The notes under the pieces: model-generated | The model's input: only the letters and a program-made list of their open reading frames with translations | What the model was told of the DNA's origin: nothing | The model's database searches: none | In this document: piece after piece, positions 10,895-19,862 of the stretch | Numbering within the stretch: the first letter of the stretch is position 1 | Layout: the number at the start of each line of letters is the position of its first letter | NCBI RefSeq assembly: GCF_004153455.1 | Contig: NZ_SDQE01000006.1 | Coordinates: 124,001-188,000, forward strand | Direction: 5' to 3' | Origin: Allopusillimonas ginsengisoli | GTDB lineage: Bacteria > Pseudomonadota > Gammaproteobacteria > Burkholderiales > Burkholderiaceae_B | DNA length: 64,000 bases | Position numbers and translations under genes: made by a program

Positions 10895-11932
10895 GTGAGT
10901 AAAATCCTGTTAACAGGTGGCAGTGGCCAACTCGGACGCTGTTTGCTCGACCGTATGCCTGCCGACTGGCAGGTGCTCGCCCCTCGTCACGACGAACTGG
11001 ATATCGCCCATGCACAGGCTGTCCAGGCGTATGTCAGCGCCCACGCACCGCACATTATCATCAATGCCGCGGCCTTCAATGCCGTGGATCTGGCCGAACG
11101 CAATCCGGTTCAGGCGCATGCTGTCAACGCGCTGGGGCCTGCCAACCTGGCCACGGCCGCTACGCAGGCTCAGGCGCGGCTCGTGCACATTTCGACTGAT
11201 TATGTCTTTGACGGTAAGGCATCGCACCCCTATATCGAACCCGACGCGCCATTTCCGATCAATCAATATGGACTCAGCAAAATGCTGGGAGAGCAAAACG
11301 TATTGAGCACACTGCCGGATTCCATCGTGATCAGGACCTCATGGCTGTACAGCGAATATGGGCACAATTTTGTACGCACCATACTCAAGCTGGTCCTGGA
11401 CAGCACGAATGCGGACACTGGCGCGAGTCGGCAGAACAAGCCCGATATGCATGCGGCAGCACAACTTGCGCCACTGCGTGTGGTGGATGACCAGACCGGC
11501 TGCCCCACCTATGCCGGCGACCTGGCCGAAGCGATTATCACGCTGGCCTCAAGGCAGAGCGCCGGGCAGAACCCCAATACTTCTTCTGTGGACACCAAAA
11601 CGCCTCACGCCAATGAGCCTGACACGAACCGGATCTATCATTACTGCGGCGCAAACGCCATGACATGGTATGCGTTCGCGCAGCAAATTCTCGCCTGTGC
11701 AAAAGCGCTGAACGAGTCGCTGATCATGCCCGAACTGCATGCGATCAAGACGCTGGATTACGCGGCACCCGCCGCCCGTCCGGCAATGTCGGTGCTGTCA
11801 TGCAAGAAAATAGAGGCAATGGGCATTGTCAGCCGGCCGCTGGAACGCAGCCTTGCAAAAGTCGTCAAGCAGTGGCTTGATCAGTCATCAAAGATGATCG
11901 CGTCTCGCAATCCATTGCCTGATGCCAGATGA
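10895..11932 (+). CDS. rfbD: dTDP-4-dehydrorhamnose reductase
   Basis: A 345-residue NAD(P)H-dependent reductase making dTDP-L-rhamnose. The Rossmann motif GGSGQLG is at residues 8-14, STDYVFDG carries the conserved serine/threonine, and YGLSKMLGE holds the catalytic Tyr-x3-Lys. GTG at 10895 is the likely start, with GGAG six bases upstream. It is longer than the usual ~300 residues for two reasons. There is an Asn/Thr/Ser-rich insertion around residues 220-245, and a C-terminal extension after KVVKQWL runs into the 3-prime end of the convergent alcohol dehydrogenase gene, giving a 52-base antisense overlap. Confidence 0.92.
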   Translation: MSKILLTGGSGQLGRCLLDRMPADWQVLAPRHDELDIAHAQAVQAYVSAHAPHIIINAAAFNAVDLAERNPVQAHAVNALGPANLATAATQAQARLVHISTDYVFDGKASHPYIEPDAPFPINQYGLSKMLGEQNVLSTLPDSIVIRTSWLYSEYGHNFVRTILKLVLDSTNADTGASRQNKPDMHAAAQLAPLRVVDDQTGCPTYAGDLAEAIITLASRQSAGQNPNTSSVDTKTPHANEPDTNRIYHYCGANAMTWYAFAQQILACAKALNESLIMPELHAIKTLDYAAPAARPAMSVLSCKKIEAMGIVSRPLERSLAKVVKQWLDQSSKMIASRNPLPDAR

Positions 11933-13011
11933 TCGAAGCCTTCATTGATCTGATCCAGCGTGAAGGTATTGCCCAGCAGTTTATCGACAGGTAACCGGCC
12001 TTCCTGGTACAGGCCGATATACCGGGAGATATCGACGGATGGCACGCCCGAGCCCAGGTAGCTACCGAGAACTTCGCGCTCTTCTCCAACCATCTGCGCA
12101 AGCGGCAAGGCAAAATTGATGCTGGGATTGGGCAAACCAGAGGTAACCGTTGCCCCGCCCCGATCCGTCAACTTATAAGCCGTCTCGAAAGCTGGTAACG
12201 CGCCAGCCATATCGAATCCGATATCGACGCGCCCGCCAGCGGCGTCGACAAGCGCTGCATCAGACTTTATATCGCGCGGATTGACCAAATGCGTTGCGCC
12301 AAGCTGCTTGGCCAACGCGAGTTTGTCGTTGCTCAAGTCTACCGCGACCACGCGGCGCGCGCCCGATGCCACGCAAGCGATCAATGCGCTCAATCCAACG
12401 CCGCCCATGCCGACCACCGCTGCCGTATCGCCAGCCTTGAGCTTGGCGCGATTGATCACGGCACCCGCCCCAGTGAGCACAGCACAGCCGAATAGCGCGG
12501 CTTCGCGATGAGAGATTTCAGCCTCAACTTTTATGCATGATCGGCGCGATACGACAGCATATTCGGCAAAACACGACACGCCGATATGATGATTGAGATA
12601 TTCATCGCCGATACGGACGCGTCGCCCGCCATTGAGCAGCGTACCTGCGGCGTTCGCCGCCGCGCCGGGCTCGCACAAGGCGGGACGGCCTTTCATGCAA
12701 GGCTGGCAACAGCCACAACTGGGCACGAACACCGTCACCACATGGTCACCGGCTTTCAAATCGGTCACGCCAGCGCCGGCCTCCACCACTTCGGCCGAGG
12801 ACTCATGCCCCAGTACCATGGGCAAGCCGCGCGGGCGATCTCCATTGATGACCGAAAGGTCGGAATGACAGAGCCCTGCAACCTTGATCCTGACCAGCAC
12901 TTCGCCAACGCCCGGCGGATCGAGCTCGATGTCGGCAACGGCCAGCGGCCGGCTGTTTGCGTAAGGCGCGGGCAAGCCCATCTCCCGCAATATCGCAGCC
13001 CGGATTGACAT
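11881..13011 (-). CDS. zinc-dependent alcohol dehydrogenase (MDR superfamily)
   Basis: A 376-residue medium-chain dehydrogenase/reductase with both zinc sites. The catalytic zinc ligands lie in LCHSDLS and GHESSAEVVE, and the structural zinc is held by four cysteines in SCGCCQPCMKGRPALC. The cofactor turn is VVGMGGVGLSAL. The overall pattern, including the length of the structural lobe, is close to class III/benzyl-alcohol-type enzymes, but substrate is not predictable. The ATG at 13011 is used. A GTG at 13017 would overlap the pgi stop as GTGA and sits four bases after GGAGG, so a start two codons earlier is possible. Transcribed with infA and pgi upstream. Confidence 0.88.
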   Translation of the reverse strand: MSIRAAILREMGLPAPYANSRPLAVADIELDPPGVGEVLVRIKVAGLCHSDLSVINGDRPRGLPMVLGHESSAEVVEAGAGVTDLKAGDHVVTVFVPSCGCCQPCMKGRPALCEPGAAANAAGTLLNGGRRVRIGDEYLNHHIGVSCFAEYAVVSRRSCIKVEAEISHREAALFGCAVLTGAGAVINRAKLKAGDTAAVVGMGGVGLSALIACVASGARRVVAVDLSNDKLALAKQLGATHLVNPRDIKSDAALVDAAGGRVDIGFDMAGALPAFETAYKLTDRGGATVTSGLPNPSINFALPLAQMVGEEREVLGSYLGSGVPSVDISRYIGLYQEGRLPVDKLLGNTFTLDQINEGFDHLASGNGLRDAIIFDD

Positions 13012-13013
13012 GC

Positions 13014-14609
13014 TCACGTTGCCTCCTTCGAAGTGGCCAGCAAATTGACCCAATGCGCCGTCGAGGCGTCGTGATTGGGATCCACCGGCGATGTGCCTGC
13101 GAGTTCAGAGGCGATCCCCTGCGCCAGCACCTTGCCATATTCAACGCCCCACTGATCGAAAGGGTTGATGCCCCATACCAGACCCTGCACAAAGATCTTG
13201 TGCTCGTAGAGCGCAAGCAGCGCCCCCAGGGCGTAAGGAGAAAGGCGCGGCAGAACAATGAGATTGGAAGGACGCCCGCCGGCATGCACTTTATGATGCG
13301 CCAGCCACTTGGCCTGGTCTGGCGCCATGCCCGAATCGAGGCATTGCTGCAAGGCTTCTTCGTAGGTTTTGCCTTTGAGCAAGGCTTCGCGCTGGGCCAG
13401 GCAATTGGCGAGCAGGCTCTGGTGGTGGGCCGGCCAACCGTGATCCGCGTGACGGCACACAATGAAGTCTACCGGTGCACCATCGCTGCCCTGGTGCAGC
13501 CATTGGAAAAAAGTGTGCTGTGCATCCGTACCAGGCATGCCCCAGACAGCGGGACCAGTAGGGACACCCACCGGTGCGCCGGACACATCCACCGACTTGC
13601 CCAGCGACTCCATTTCGAGTTGCTGCAGGTAAGGCACGAGTTCGGCCAGGCGAAAATCATAAGGCGCAATATTGAGCGAGCCATAACCCAGCACGCTGCG
13701 GTTGACGATCCCCGAAATTGCCATTTGCACGGGTGCGTTATCTTCAAGCGGCGCCTCGGCAAAGTGCGTGTCCATGGCCGCTGCGCCTGCCTGCATGCCC
13801 GCGACGACATCGGTATCGACGGCAAGCGCGGTTGTCAGGCTGACCGACGACCACAGGGAGAACCGACCTCCTACCCAGTCCCATAATCGAAATATATGGC
13901 TCTTGGGGATGCCCCATTTTTCGGCAACGTCTGCGCGCGCGGTAACCGCAACGACCTGATCGTAAGGGTTCTGAATGCCCGCAGCCTGAAGCCATTCCAG
14001 TGCGCGCGTGCCATTTTGCAGTGTTTCGGCTGTGGTAAAAGACTTGGATGCCATGACAATGAGCGTGTCATGTGGATCAAAGCCGGACAATCCGCCCTGC
14101 ATCGCATGGCCATCAATATTGGCCACAAAATGCACGGTTCTCCATGCCCCCGCATAACCGAACGCGTTGACCGCCAGGCGCACGCCCCAATCGCTGCCGC
14201 CAATACCAATATGAACGATATTGCGCCAACGGCGCTCAGAATCGGCCTGCCGAACGAACTCGGTGAGGCGCTGGCGTTCTATGGCAATTTCGTCGACAGG
14301 ATCCGGCGCGCGTAAGGCTGTGTGCCAGGCGGCCCGATGTTCCGTTATGTTGACGATACCGCCGTCGAGCAATTGTTCGCGCATGGCGGTGAAGCGCCGC
14401 GCCTCCAGCAGTGCACGGGTGGCTTGCGCCAGTTCCGGCGATGAGCCTTGGCCGCTGATGTCCACATCAAGGCCCGCCGCGCTGAGAATGCGCAGGCGAT
14501 GTACGTGAATGGGGGATTGTGTTGCGGCGCTCTCAAAAGCCTGCCATTCGGGCAGGTCGCGCAACGCGCGAAATTCGGCAGAACCGCTTGAGGGAGAGGT
14601 GCTGACCAC
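13014..14609 (-). CDS. pgi: glucose-6-phosphate isomerase
   Basis: A 531-residue isomerase of glycolysis/gluconeogenesis interconverting glucose-6-phosphate and fructose-6-phosphate. The signatures HIGIGGSDWG (phosphate binding), ASKSFTTAETLQN, GGRFSLWSSVSL and the C-terminal NPFDQWGVEYGK are all present. GTG is the start codon; AAGGAG lies five bases before it. The gene sits between infA and the alcohol dehydrogenase on the minus strand with close spacing, so supply of sugar phosphate may be linked to the flanking nucleotide-sugar genes, though this is inference. Confidence 0.96.
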   Translation of the reverse strand: MVSTSPSSGSAEFRALRDLPEWQAFESAATQSPIHVHRLRILSAAGLDVDISGQGSSPELAQATRALLEARRFTAMREQLLDGGIVNITEHRAAWHTALRAPDPVDEIAIERQRLTEFVRQADSERRWRNIVHIGIGGSDWGVRLAVNAFGYAGAWRTVHFVANIDGHAMQGGLSGFDPHDTLIVMASKSFTTAETLQNGTRALEWLQAAGIQNPYDQVVAVTARADVAEKWGIPKSHIFRLWDWVGGRFSLWSSVSLTTALAVDTDVVAGMQAGAAAMDTHFAEAPLEDNAPVQMAISGIVNRSVLGYGSLNIAPYDFRLAELVPYLQQLEMESLGKSVDVSGAPVGVPTGPAVWGMPGTDAQHTFFQWLHQGSDGAPVDFIVCRHADHGWPAHHQSLLANCLAQREALLKGKTYEEALQQCLDSGMAPDQAKWLAHHKVHAGGRPSNLIVLPRLSPYALGALLALYEHKIFVQGLVWGINPFDQWGVEYGKVLAQGIASELAGTSPVDPNHDASTAHWVNLLATSKEAT

Positions 14610-14686
14610 TGACGCTCCTTGTTGGCATGTTTATCGATTGATTGTAATGCCAGAGGAGCGCAGCGGTGATGCCGCAAAAATCGGTA

Positions 14687-14944
14687 TTAACGGCGGCGCT
14701 GGCTGCTCGCGCCAGGCGCACGGCCGGCGATGTGACGATAGGTGATACGGCCCTTGGTCAGGTCATAGGGCGACATTTCAAGCGACACTTTGTCGCCAGC
14801 GAGAATGCGGATATGGTGCTTGCGCATTTTTCCGCCAGTGTAGGCAACGACAGGGTGTCCGTTGTCCAGGGTAACGCGAAAGCGAGAATCCGGGAGGACT
14901 TCTGTGACGAGCCCGCCCATTTCAATCAGTTCTTCTTTAGCCAT
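14687..14944 (-). CDS. infA: translation initiation factor IF-1, long form (second infA type)
   Basis: An 85-residue S1/OB-fold protein that binds the 30S A-site during initiation. The core [24 protein letters not shown] (start of strand 1), [17 protein letters not shown] and [10 protein letters not shown] covers residues 1-72. It differs from the usual 72-residue IF-1 by a C-terminal tail of about a dozen residues ending in consecutive arginines. It is not next to ribosomal protein genes, which suggests it is the second IF-1 paralogue found in many betaproteobacteria. GGAG lies about six bases before the ATG. Confidence 0.88.
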   Translation of the reverse strand: MAKEELIEMGGLVTEVLPDSRFRVTLDNGHPVVAYTGGKMRKHHIRILAGDKVSLEMSPYDLTKGRITYRHIAGRAPGASSQRRR

Positions 14945-15496
14945 AGATTACTCCTGTAAAAAGCCAATAGATGTGCACGTAGACGGGATCCGGACTGTGG
15001 ATCTACCAGTCAAACCGTGCTGCAACCGTGCCGTGACCCATGAAGCCAGCGTACCGATGCGGGCAGGCCGCGTCTGGAACGGCGCCTGTCGTCCGCTATG
15101 GACAAGAGGATAAAGATTGCTGCGATGACACCGGCAAAGGTGTCCGATGCTGCGCTTCGGAAAAGCATTTACCGGAAATATCCAAGCAGCGCGCAAGACC
15201 TGCTGGTTTACCTTGCTACGAAACGAGAAGGACGCTAGGGTTAAATGCGTGGCAAGCGATACGCGTTTGAGGCGTGCCCGCTTGTATTGACGGGATCTTG
15301 ATGGGCTACTTTTTGCTGAATGCACAAGCATTTAGCTTTTACATGTTACCACAGCAGGGTGTTTTACACCATGGTTTTGTGCACCGCAAACAACACTCGA
15401 GACCGCTGAGCGGTACACTGCCTGCCTGAAAACACCCCGGGCTCCCCCTGGCAAGCGTGCTGCGGGAGACACGGTGACGCGTGACGGAGCATTTAA
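14945..15496. other. 552-base intergenic region, no recognised gene
   Basis: This gap separates the divergent infA (minus) and rfbB (plus) genes, so it must hold two promoters. Open frames in it (for example 15331 to 14948 on the minus strand) are basic, low-complexity and match no family I know. I see no tRNA, riboswitch or repeat. A CGGAG-type ribosome site for rfbB is at its right end. Confidence 0.5.
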
Positions 15497-16519
15497 ATGA
15501 AAATCCTGGTCACAGGTGGCGCTGGCTTTATCGGCTCGGCACTCATTCGCCATATCATTCAGCACACGGGCGATGCGGCGATCAATATTGACAAGCTTAC
15601 CTATGCCGGCAGCCTGGACAGCCTCGCCGCAGTCGCGGACAGTCCGCGCTATGCGTTTGAGCATCTGGATATCTGCAACCGTACTGGCCTGGAGCGCATC
15701 TTTCGCAAGCACCGGCCGGACGCGGTCATACACCTGGCCGCCGAATCGCATGTGGATCGCTCGCTGGCCGGCCCCGCCGCCTTCATCGAAACCAATATTA
15801 TCGGCACCTATATACTGCTCGAGGTGGCACGCGCCTACTATGAGGAGCTCGCACCCGCGGCGCGCAAGGCGTTCCGCTTTCATCATGTGTCCACCGACGA
15901 AGTGTTTGGCGATCTGGGGAAGGATGGCGGCTGCTTTTCCGAGACCAGCCGCTATTCGCCCAGCTCTCCGTATTCCGCCAGCAAGGCAGGCGCGGATCAC
16001 CTGGTGAGCGCCTGGGCCCGCAGCTATGGCCTGCCCACCGTCGTTACCCACTGCTCGAACAATTATGGCCCCTGGCAGTACCCCGAAAAGCTCATTCCGC
16101 TGATCATCAAACGAGCCCTGCTCGGACTGCCCTTGCCCGTATTTGGAGATGGCCTGCAGGTGCGCGACTGGCTATATGCAGACGACCACGCGCGCGCCTT
16201 GCATTTGGTGCTTACCCAGGCTGCGCCCGGCGCCCGCTACAACATTGGCGGCCAGAACGAGCAGCGCAATATCGATGTTGTGCGCAGTCTGTGTGCCTTG
16301 CTGGAGGAGCTGGCGCCGGAAAAGCCTGCCGGTGTGTCCCATTATGCGGCGCTGATTGCGCATGTGACGGACCGGCCTGGCCATGACCGCCGCTATGCCA
16401 TCGACGCGTCCCGGATTCAGCATGAGCTGGGATGGCGCCCCACTTACGATTTCGCCCTCGGTTTGCGGACGACGGTCGCGTGGTATCTGGCGAATAGAGA
16501 TTGGCTGAGGCGCGCGTAG
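15497..16519 (+). CDS. rfbB: dTDP-glucose 4,6-dehydratase
   Basis: A 340-residue SDR-family dehydratase giving dTDP-4-keto-6-deoxyglucose, the step before Rfb[11 protein letters not shown] is the NAD site at residues 7-16. [11 protein letters not shown], the HVSTDEVFG block with the Thr-Asp-Glu catalytic triad, and YSASKAG with Tyr-x3-Lys are intact, as are [14 protein letters not shown] and [11 protein letters not shown]. The ATG is eight bases after GGAG. It stands alone about 4.6 kb from rfbC-rfbD with infA and pgi between, so the rhamnose pathway is split here. Its stop is close to the convergent comC gene. Confidence 0.95.
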   Translation: MKILVTGGAGFIGSALIRHIIQHTGDAAINIDKLTYAGSLDSLAAVADSPRYAFEHLDICNRTGLERIFRKHRPDAVIHLAAESHVDRSLAGPAAFIETNIIGTYILLEVARAYYEELAPAARKAFRFHHVSTDEVFGDLGKDGGCFSETSRYSPSSPYSASKAGADHLVSAWARSYGLPTVVTHCSNNYGPWQYPEKLIPLIIKRALLGLPLPVFGDGLQVRDWLYADDHARALHLVLTQAAPGARYNIGGQNEQRNIDVVRSLCALLEELAPEKPAGVSHYAALIAHVTDRPGHDRRYAIDASRIQHELGWRPTYDFALGLRTTVAWYLANRDWLRRA

Positions 16520-16550
16520 TCGGCGCGCCGTACCTACGGTGAATCAGCGC

Positions 16551-17543
16551 TTACGCAACCAGTTCACTGGCAATGGCATCCGGCACGTCGATGCCCGCTT
16601 GGGCAGCCTGCTGCGCCAGTTGCTGACGGCGGCTGCCGGGCAAACGCACCTGATCATCGGCCAGCATGGCGGCCAGCAAGGTTTCCGTGCGCGCGTAATA
16701 GGTATCCAAGCCACCCAGCGCTGCCGGGTCTATCACCAGAAAGACATGGCCTATGTGAGGCCGGTTGCCCTCGTCCGAGAAAAACGAATCCGCTTCGAAA
16801 CCAAAGGACGCGCCCGTCAGCGATACGCACAACATTTCCACCATGAGGGCCAACATCGCACCTTTAACGCCCCCCGCTGGACACATCATGCCGTCAAGGC
16901 CAACCTTGGGATCCGTTGTTGGCAGGCCCTGCTTGTCCAGCGCCCAGCCTTCGGGAATAGTCTTGCCCTCGCGCGCGGCGACCATCAGTTTGCCGCGCGC
17001 CACTTCGGACAGCGACAAATCAATGCTGACGGCTGCATCATTGCGACGGGGAAAAACAGCAGCGATGGGGTTTGTGCCAAATAACGCCCGGCGGCCGCCC
17101 CATGCCGGCATCGCGGCGGGTGAGTTGGTGAATGCAAAGCCTATCATGTTCGCCCGCGCAACCGCATCCAGATGCAAGCCGGCGGCACCGAAATGATGAC
17201 TGCGGGTGACGCCGGAAAAAGCGATGGTGAACGCCCGTGCTCTGCGGATGCCTTCCTGGACGGCAAGCTCGCAGGCCGGGAATGCCAGTCCTTCATCGGC
17301 ATCTATGAGCACCCCTGCCCCATGTGATCGCAAGATGGTGGGGCAGGCCTGAGCGTTGACACGGCCACTGCGTATATGCGAAGCGTACTGCCCAACCCTC
17401 GAAAGCCCATGGGAACTCAGCCCCTGCATTTCCGCCGCCACGAGCGCCTCCGCCGTGCTGCGGGCCATTTCAGCGGATGCGCCCGCTGCGAGGAGTGTCT
17501 TCGTGACGCGTTCTGTAAGGACATCAGCCTGGTAAATTGCCAT
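16551..17543 (-). CDS. comC: Ldh/MDH2-family dehydrogenase, likely (R)-sulfolactate dehydrogenase
   Basis: A 330-residue NAD(P)-dependent 2-hydroxyacid dehydrogenase of the malate/L-lactate/sulfolactate family (PF02615). Family features are EMQGLSSHGLSRV near residues 38-50 (catalytic-site histidine), the SHHFGAAG segment, and PAAMPAWGGRRALFGTNPIA. The usual length is about 330-350. In known sulfolactate degraders ComC interconverts 3-sulfopyruvate and (R)-sulfolactate and is encoded with slcC and suyAB, as here. It is last in the minus-strand unit regulator-slcC-comC, 25 bases after slcC. Family assignment is firm; substrate is inferred from the neighbours, and malate or other 2-hydroxyacids are alternatives. 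Confidence 0.78.
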   Translation of the reverse strand: MAIYQADVLTERVTKTLLAAGASAEMARSTAEALVAAEMQGLSSHGLSRVGQYASHIRSGRVNAQACPTILRSHGAGVLIDADEGLAFPACELAVQEGIRRARAFTIAFSGVTRSHHFGAAGLHLDAVARANMIGFAFTNSPAAMPAWGGRRALFGTNPIAAVFPRRNDAAVSIDLSLSEVARGKLMVAAREGKTIPEGWALDKQGLPTTDPKVGLDGMMCPAGGVKGAMLALMVEMLCVSLTGASFGFEADSFFSDEGNRPHIGHVFLVIDPAALGGLDTYYARTETLLAAMLADDQVRLPGSRRQQLAQQAAQAGIDVPDAIASELVA

Positions 17544-17568
17544 GTGCGTTCCTGTATAAGGGGTTGGA

Positions 17569-18495
17569 TTATTGTTGTAGATAAGCGCTTACCCGATCGG
17601 CGATCAGCCAGCTGACGCGCTGGTTGGACTCGTTCGTCACGCCTGCGACATGCGGCGTCAGAATCAGGCTTGGTATGCCTGAAAGCGCCGTGCCGGCCGG
17701 CAATGGTTCGTCTTCATAGACATCCAGCGCGGCCCCGCCCAAATGCCCGGACACCAACACCTGGGCCAGCGCGGGTTCGTCCACGATGCCGCCTCTGGCG
17801 GTATTGATCAGAATGGCGCCCTGTTTCATCCTGCGCAGACGCTGGGCATCAAACAGCTTGCGGGTGCTGTCAAGCAGGGGCACATGCAGGCTGACCACAT
17901 CGGCTTCGCCAAGCAGATCATCAAGCGGCATGGGCTTCGCACCCGAATCTTGCCAAAGTGAGGCGTTGTCGGGAATTGCAGGGTCGTAGGCGACGATTTC
18001 CATGCCTAAGGCGCGTGCCAGCTTCGCTACCAACTGGCCGATGCCGCCAAAACCCACCAGACCCAGGGTTTTGCCGGCAGTTTCCCGGCCCTGGGACAGT
18101 TCCGCTCTGGGCCAGCGCCCATTGGCGACGTCGGAAGAAGAGGCATAGCTCCGGCGCAACAGCATCATGCTTGTCGCAATCACGTATTCCGCCACTGCCT
18201 GAGCGTTTGCGCCCACGGCGGGAATCACCGCTATGTTTCTGCTCTGGCAGGCCTGTACCGCGATATTGTCCAGCCCCACCCCCAGCCGGCCCACCACTTT
18301 GAGCGCAGGGGCGATGGCCAGCATAGACTCATCCACCTGACTGCGATTGCGGACAATCCAGGCGTGCGCGCCGGGCAGAGCCGCCCGCAACGCGTCGGGC
18401 CGGTCGACCAGCTCAGGGTCGTAAACGACATCGAAACGCTGGCGCAGGACATCCACAGCCGCAGCATCCATGAATTCTGAAATAACGATGTTCAT
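17569..18495 (-). CDS. slcC: D-2-hydroxyacid dehydrogenase, likely (S)-sulfolactate dehydrogenase
   Basis: A 308-residue member of the D-isomer-specific 2-hydroxyacid dehydrogenase family. The NAD-binding GFGGIGQLVAKLARALGM is near residues 150-167. The catalytic set is Arg in NTARGGIVDE, Glu in DVYEDEPLP and His in TPHVAGVTNE. Its length and opening (MNIVISEFMD) resemble SlcC, which oxidises (S)-sulfolactate to sulfopyruvate with NAD in sulfolactate-degrading bacteria. GGAG lies seven bases before the ATG. It sits between the GntR regulator and comC and faces suyAB across a shared promoter region, which is the main reason for the specific name. Phosphoglycerate or hydroxypyruvate as substrate cannot be excluded by motifs alone. 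Confidence 0.8.
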   Translation of the reverse strand: MNIVISEFMDAAAVDVLRQRFDVVYDPELVDRPDALRAALPGAHAWIVRNRSQVDESMLAIAPALKVVGRLGVGLDNIAVQACQSRNIAVIPAVGANAQAVAEYVIATSMMLLRRSYASSSDVANGRWPRAELSQGRETAGKTLGLVGFGGIGQLVAKLARALGMEIVAYDPAIPDNASLWQDSGAKPMPLDDLLGEADVVSLHVPLLDSTRKLFDAQRLRRMKQGAILINTARGGIVDEPALAQVLVSGHLGGAALDVYEDEPLPAGTALSGIPSLILTPHVAGVTNESNQRVSWLIADRVSAYLQQ

Positions 18496-18559
18496 AAACG
18501 GACTCCGAAAGCAGTGTTGAAAACAACGAGCGGGGCCATGCGAGGACCGCCGACATTCG

Positions 18560-19309
18560 TCAGTGGCTCTGGTGTTCCTGCCCTATATACTCGTAATGCT
18601 CTGTGTTGACGCGCGACACTCGCCACTCCACAGGCTGCTGGTTGTACGAAAACGCCAATCTGCGGATTTCCAGCAATGCCGTCTCACGAGGCACATGCAG
18701 CCAGCCCGCATGGTCCGCATCCGCAGTGCATGCCCTTACGTTCTCGACGGTGCCAATGACGTTGATGCCGAAATCTTCCTGATACAGGCTATAGACGGTG
18801 CCAGGCCGGTTGCGGACTTGCTCTTCGCTCAACCCGCTGAACAGGGCTTCCGGCACGCAAATCGTATCGACCATCACTTGGGAATCGTGCAGCGTCAGCA
18901 GATTGACAAACTCAAAGACATAGGCACCCGGCCCCAGCAGCAGTTTCTCGCGGGCCTCGCCATTCGCCCGCATGCGCCGAAAACTCAATAACTGCGGTGT
19001 TGGATAGGTTTTGACGCCGTCCTGGCGAACGATGCGGAAGTAGCGAAAAAAATGCTGGTTATGGGCATGGATGGCAACGAATGTGCCGCGCCCCTGATGC
19101 CGTATGAGTATGTTCTCGAGGACCAACTCATCGATCGCCTTGCGCAAGGTGCCTATGGATACGCCAAAACGCTGGGCGAGCATTTTCTCGGGGGGGATCG
19201 CCTCCCCCTGATTCCATTCTCCGGACGCAAGCGTGCCGAGTACGGCCCGCTTTACCTGCTGATACAGCGGGGTGCCAGACGGACTGAGATGCGAAATCGT
19301 TGCACTCAT
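18560..19309 (-). CDS. GntR/HutC family regulator of the sulfolactate locus
   Basis: A 249-residue repressor-type protein with an N-terminal winged helix (about residues 12-75; QVKRAVLGTLASGEWNQGEAIPPE and QRFGVSIGTLRKAIDEL) and a C-terminal UTRA ligand-binding domain (about 95-240, ending in RRLAFSYNQQPVEWRVSRVNTEHYEY). AGGA is six bases before the ATG. It is divergent from suyA and first in the unit with slcC and comC, so it probably senses sulfolactate or a related acid and controls both arms through the AT-rich gap at 19310-19526. The effector is inference. Confidence 0.85.
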   Translation of the reverse strand: MSATISHLSPSGTPLYQQVKRAVLGTLASGEWNQGEAIPPEKMLAQRFGVSIGTLRKAIDELVLENILIRHQGRGTFVAIHAHNQHFFRYFRIVRQDGVKTYPTPQLLSFRRMRANGEAREKLLLGPGAYVFEFVNLLTLHDSQVMVDTICVPEALFSGLSEEQVRNRPGTVYSLYQEDFGINVIGTVENVRACTADADHAGWLHVPRETALLEIRRLAFSYNQQPVEWRVSRVNTEHYEYIGQEHQSH

Positions 19310-19433
19310 GGTTATTCCTGAAAAAACGTCATCACAAGCCGCCGCAGCGTCATCGGATCAGCGATCGCGTGCAGCGGTTCCTGCGTTGTAGTTTATATTA
19401 ACCCATATCTTATAATTCATATAGATGATCTGC

Positions 19434-19463
19434 TTGACATATATCAGTAGCTTATCTAATAAT
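19434..19463 (+). promoter_or_regulatory. sigma-70 promoter for suyA-suyB
   Basis: TTGACA at 19434-19439 is followed after 18 bases by AATAAT at 19458-19463, giving a perfect -35 and a five-of-six -10. The start of transcription would fall about 55-60 bases before the suyA ATG. The whole 19310-19526 gap is AT-rich and also has a TATAAT at 19411-19416, so more than one start, and overlap with the GntR operator, is likely. Confidence 0.6.
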
Positions 19464-19526
19464 TGCATATCGGCCGGCCGACCATCCCGGTTCATTCGGC
19501 GGCTTCTTTTCTAGAGAGAGGGAAAA

Positions 19527-19808
19527 ATGATTCACGCCATATTGCATGACGCTAAAGATACGGTGGCGGTCGCCGTCGTGGAGGGGCTTACCGCCGGCAC
19601 CGAACTGACCGCATGGATCATGGACGAAGACAAGATGATCCATGTAACCGCAAAACAGGACATCCCTATCGGCCATAAGGTCGCCCTGAAAGACATGAAA
19701 GTCGGCGACACAGTGTTCAAGTACGGCGTGGATATTGGCAAGGTTGTCGCGCCGATCTCGGCGGGGGATCACGCCCACGTACAGAACATCAAGACCAAGC
19801 GCTGGTAA
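19527..19808 (+). CDS. suyA: (2R)-sulfolactate sulfo-lyase, small (alpha) subunit
   Basis: A 93-residue SAF-fold protein equal to the N-terminal domain of altronate-dehydratase-like enzymes (UxaA family). Visible features are AKQDIPIGHKVALKDMKVGDTVFKYG (residues 45-70) and the closing GDHAHVQNIK. With SuyB it should eliminate sulfite from (R)-3-sulfolactate to give pyruvate. Separate small and large subunits, rather than one fused chain, are typical of SuyAB, while UxaA and GarD are single chains. A purine-rich AGAGGG site is four bases before the ATG. The alternative is a split dehydratase for a sugar acid, but the dehydrogenase neighbours favour sulfolactate. Confidence 0.82.
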   Translation: MIHAILHDAKDTVAVAVVEGLTAGTELTAWIMDEDKMIHVTAKQDIPIGHKVALKDMKVGDTVFKYGVDIGKVVAPISAGDHAHVQNIKTKRW

Positions 19809-19862
19809 GCCGCTGTCTCCACTACACACATAGTCCGCCTTTAGAGCGAAAGGATTTTCAAC

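Noticed and set aside
14948-15331. 127-codon minus-strand frame upstream of infA
   Set aside because: Basic, low-complexity composition, no family match, and it occupies the region needed for the infA promoter.
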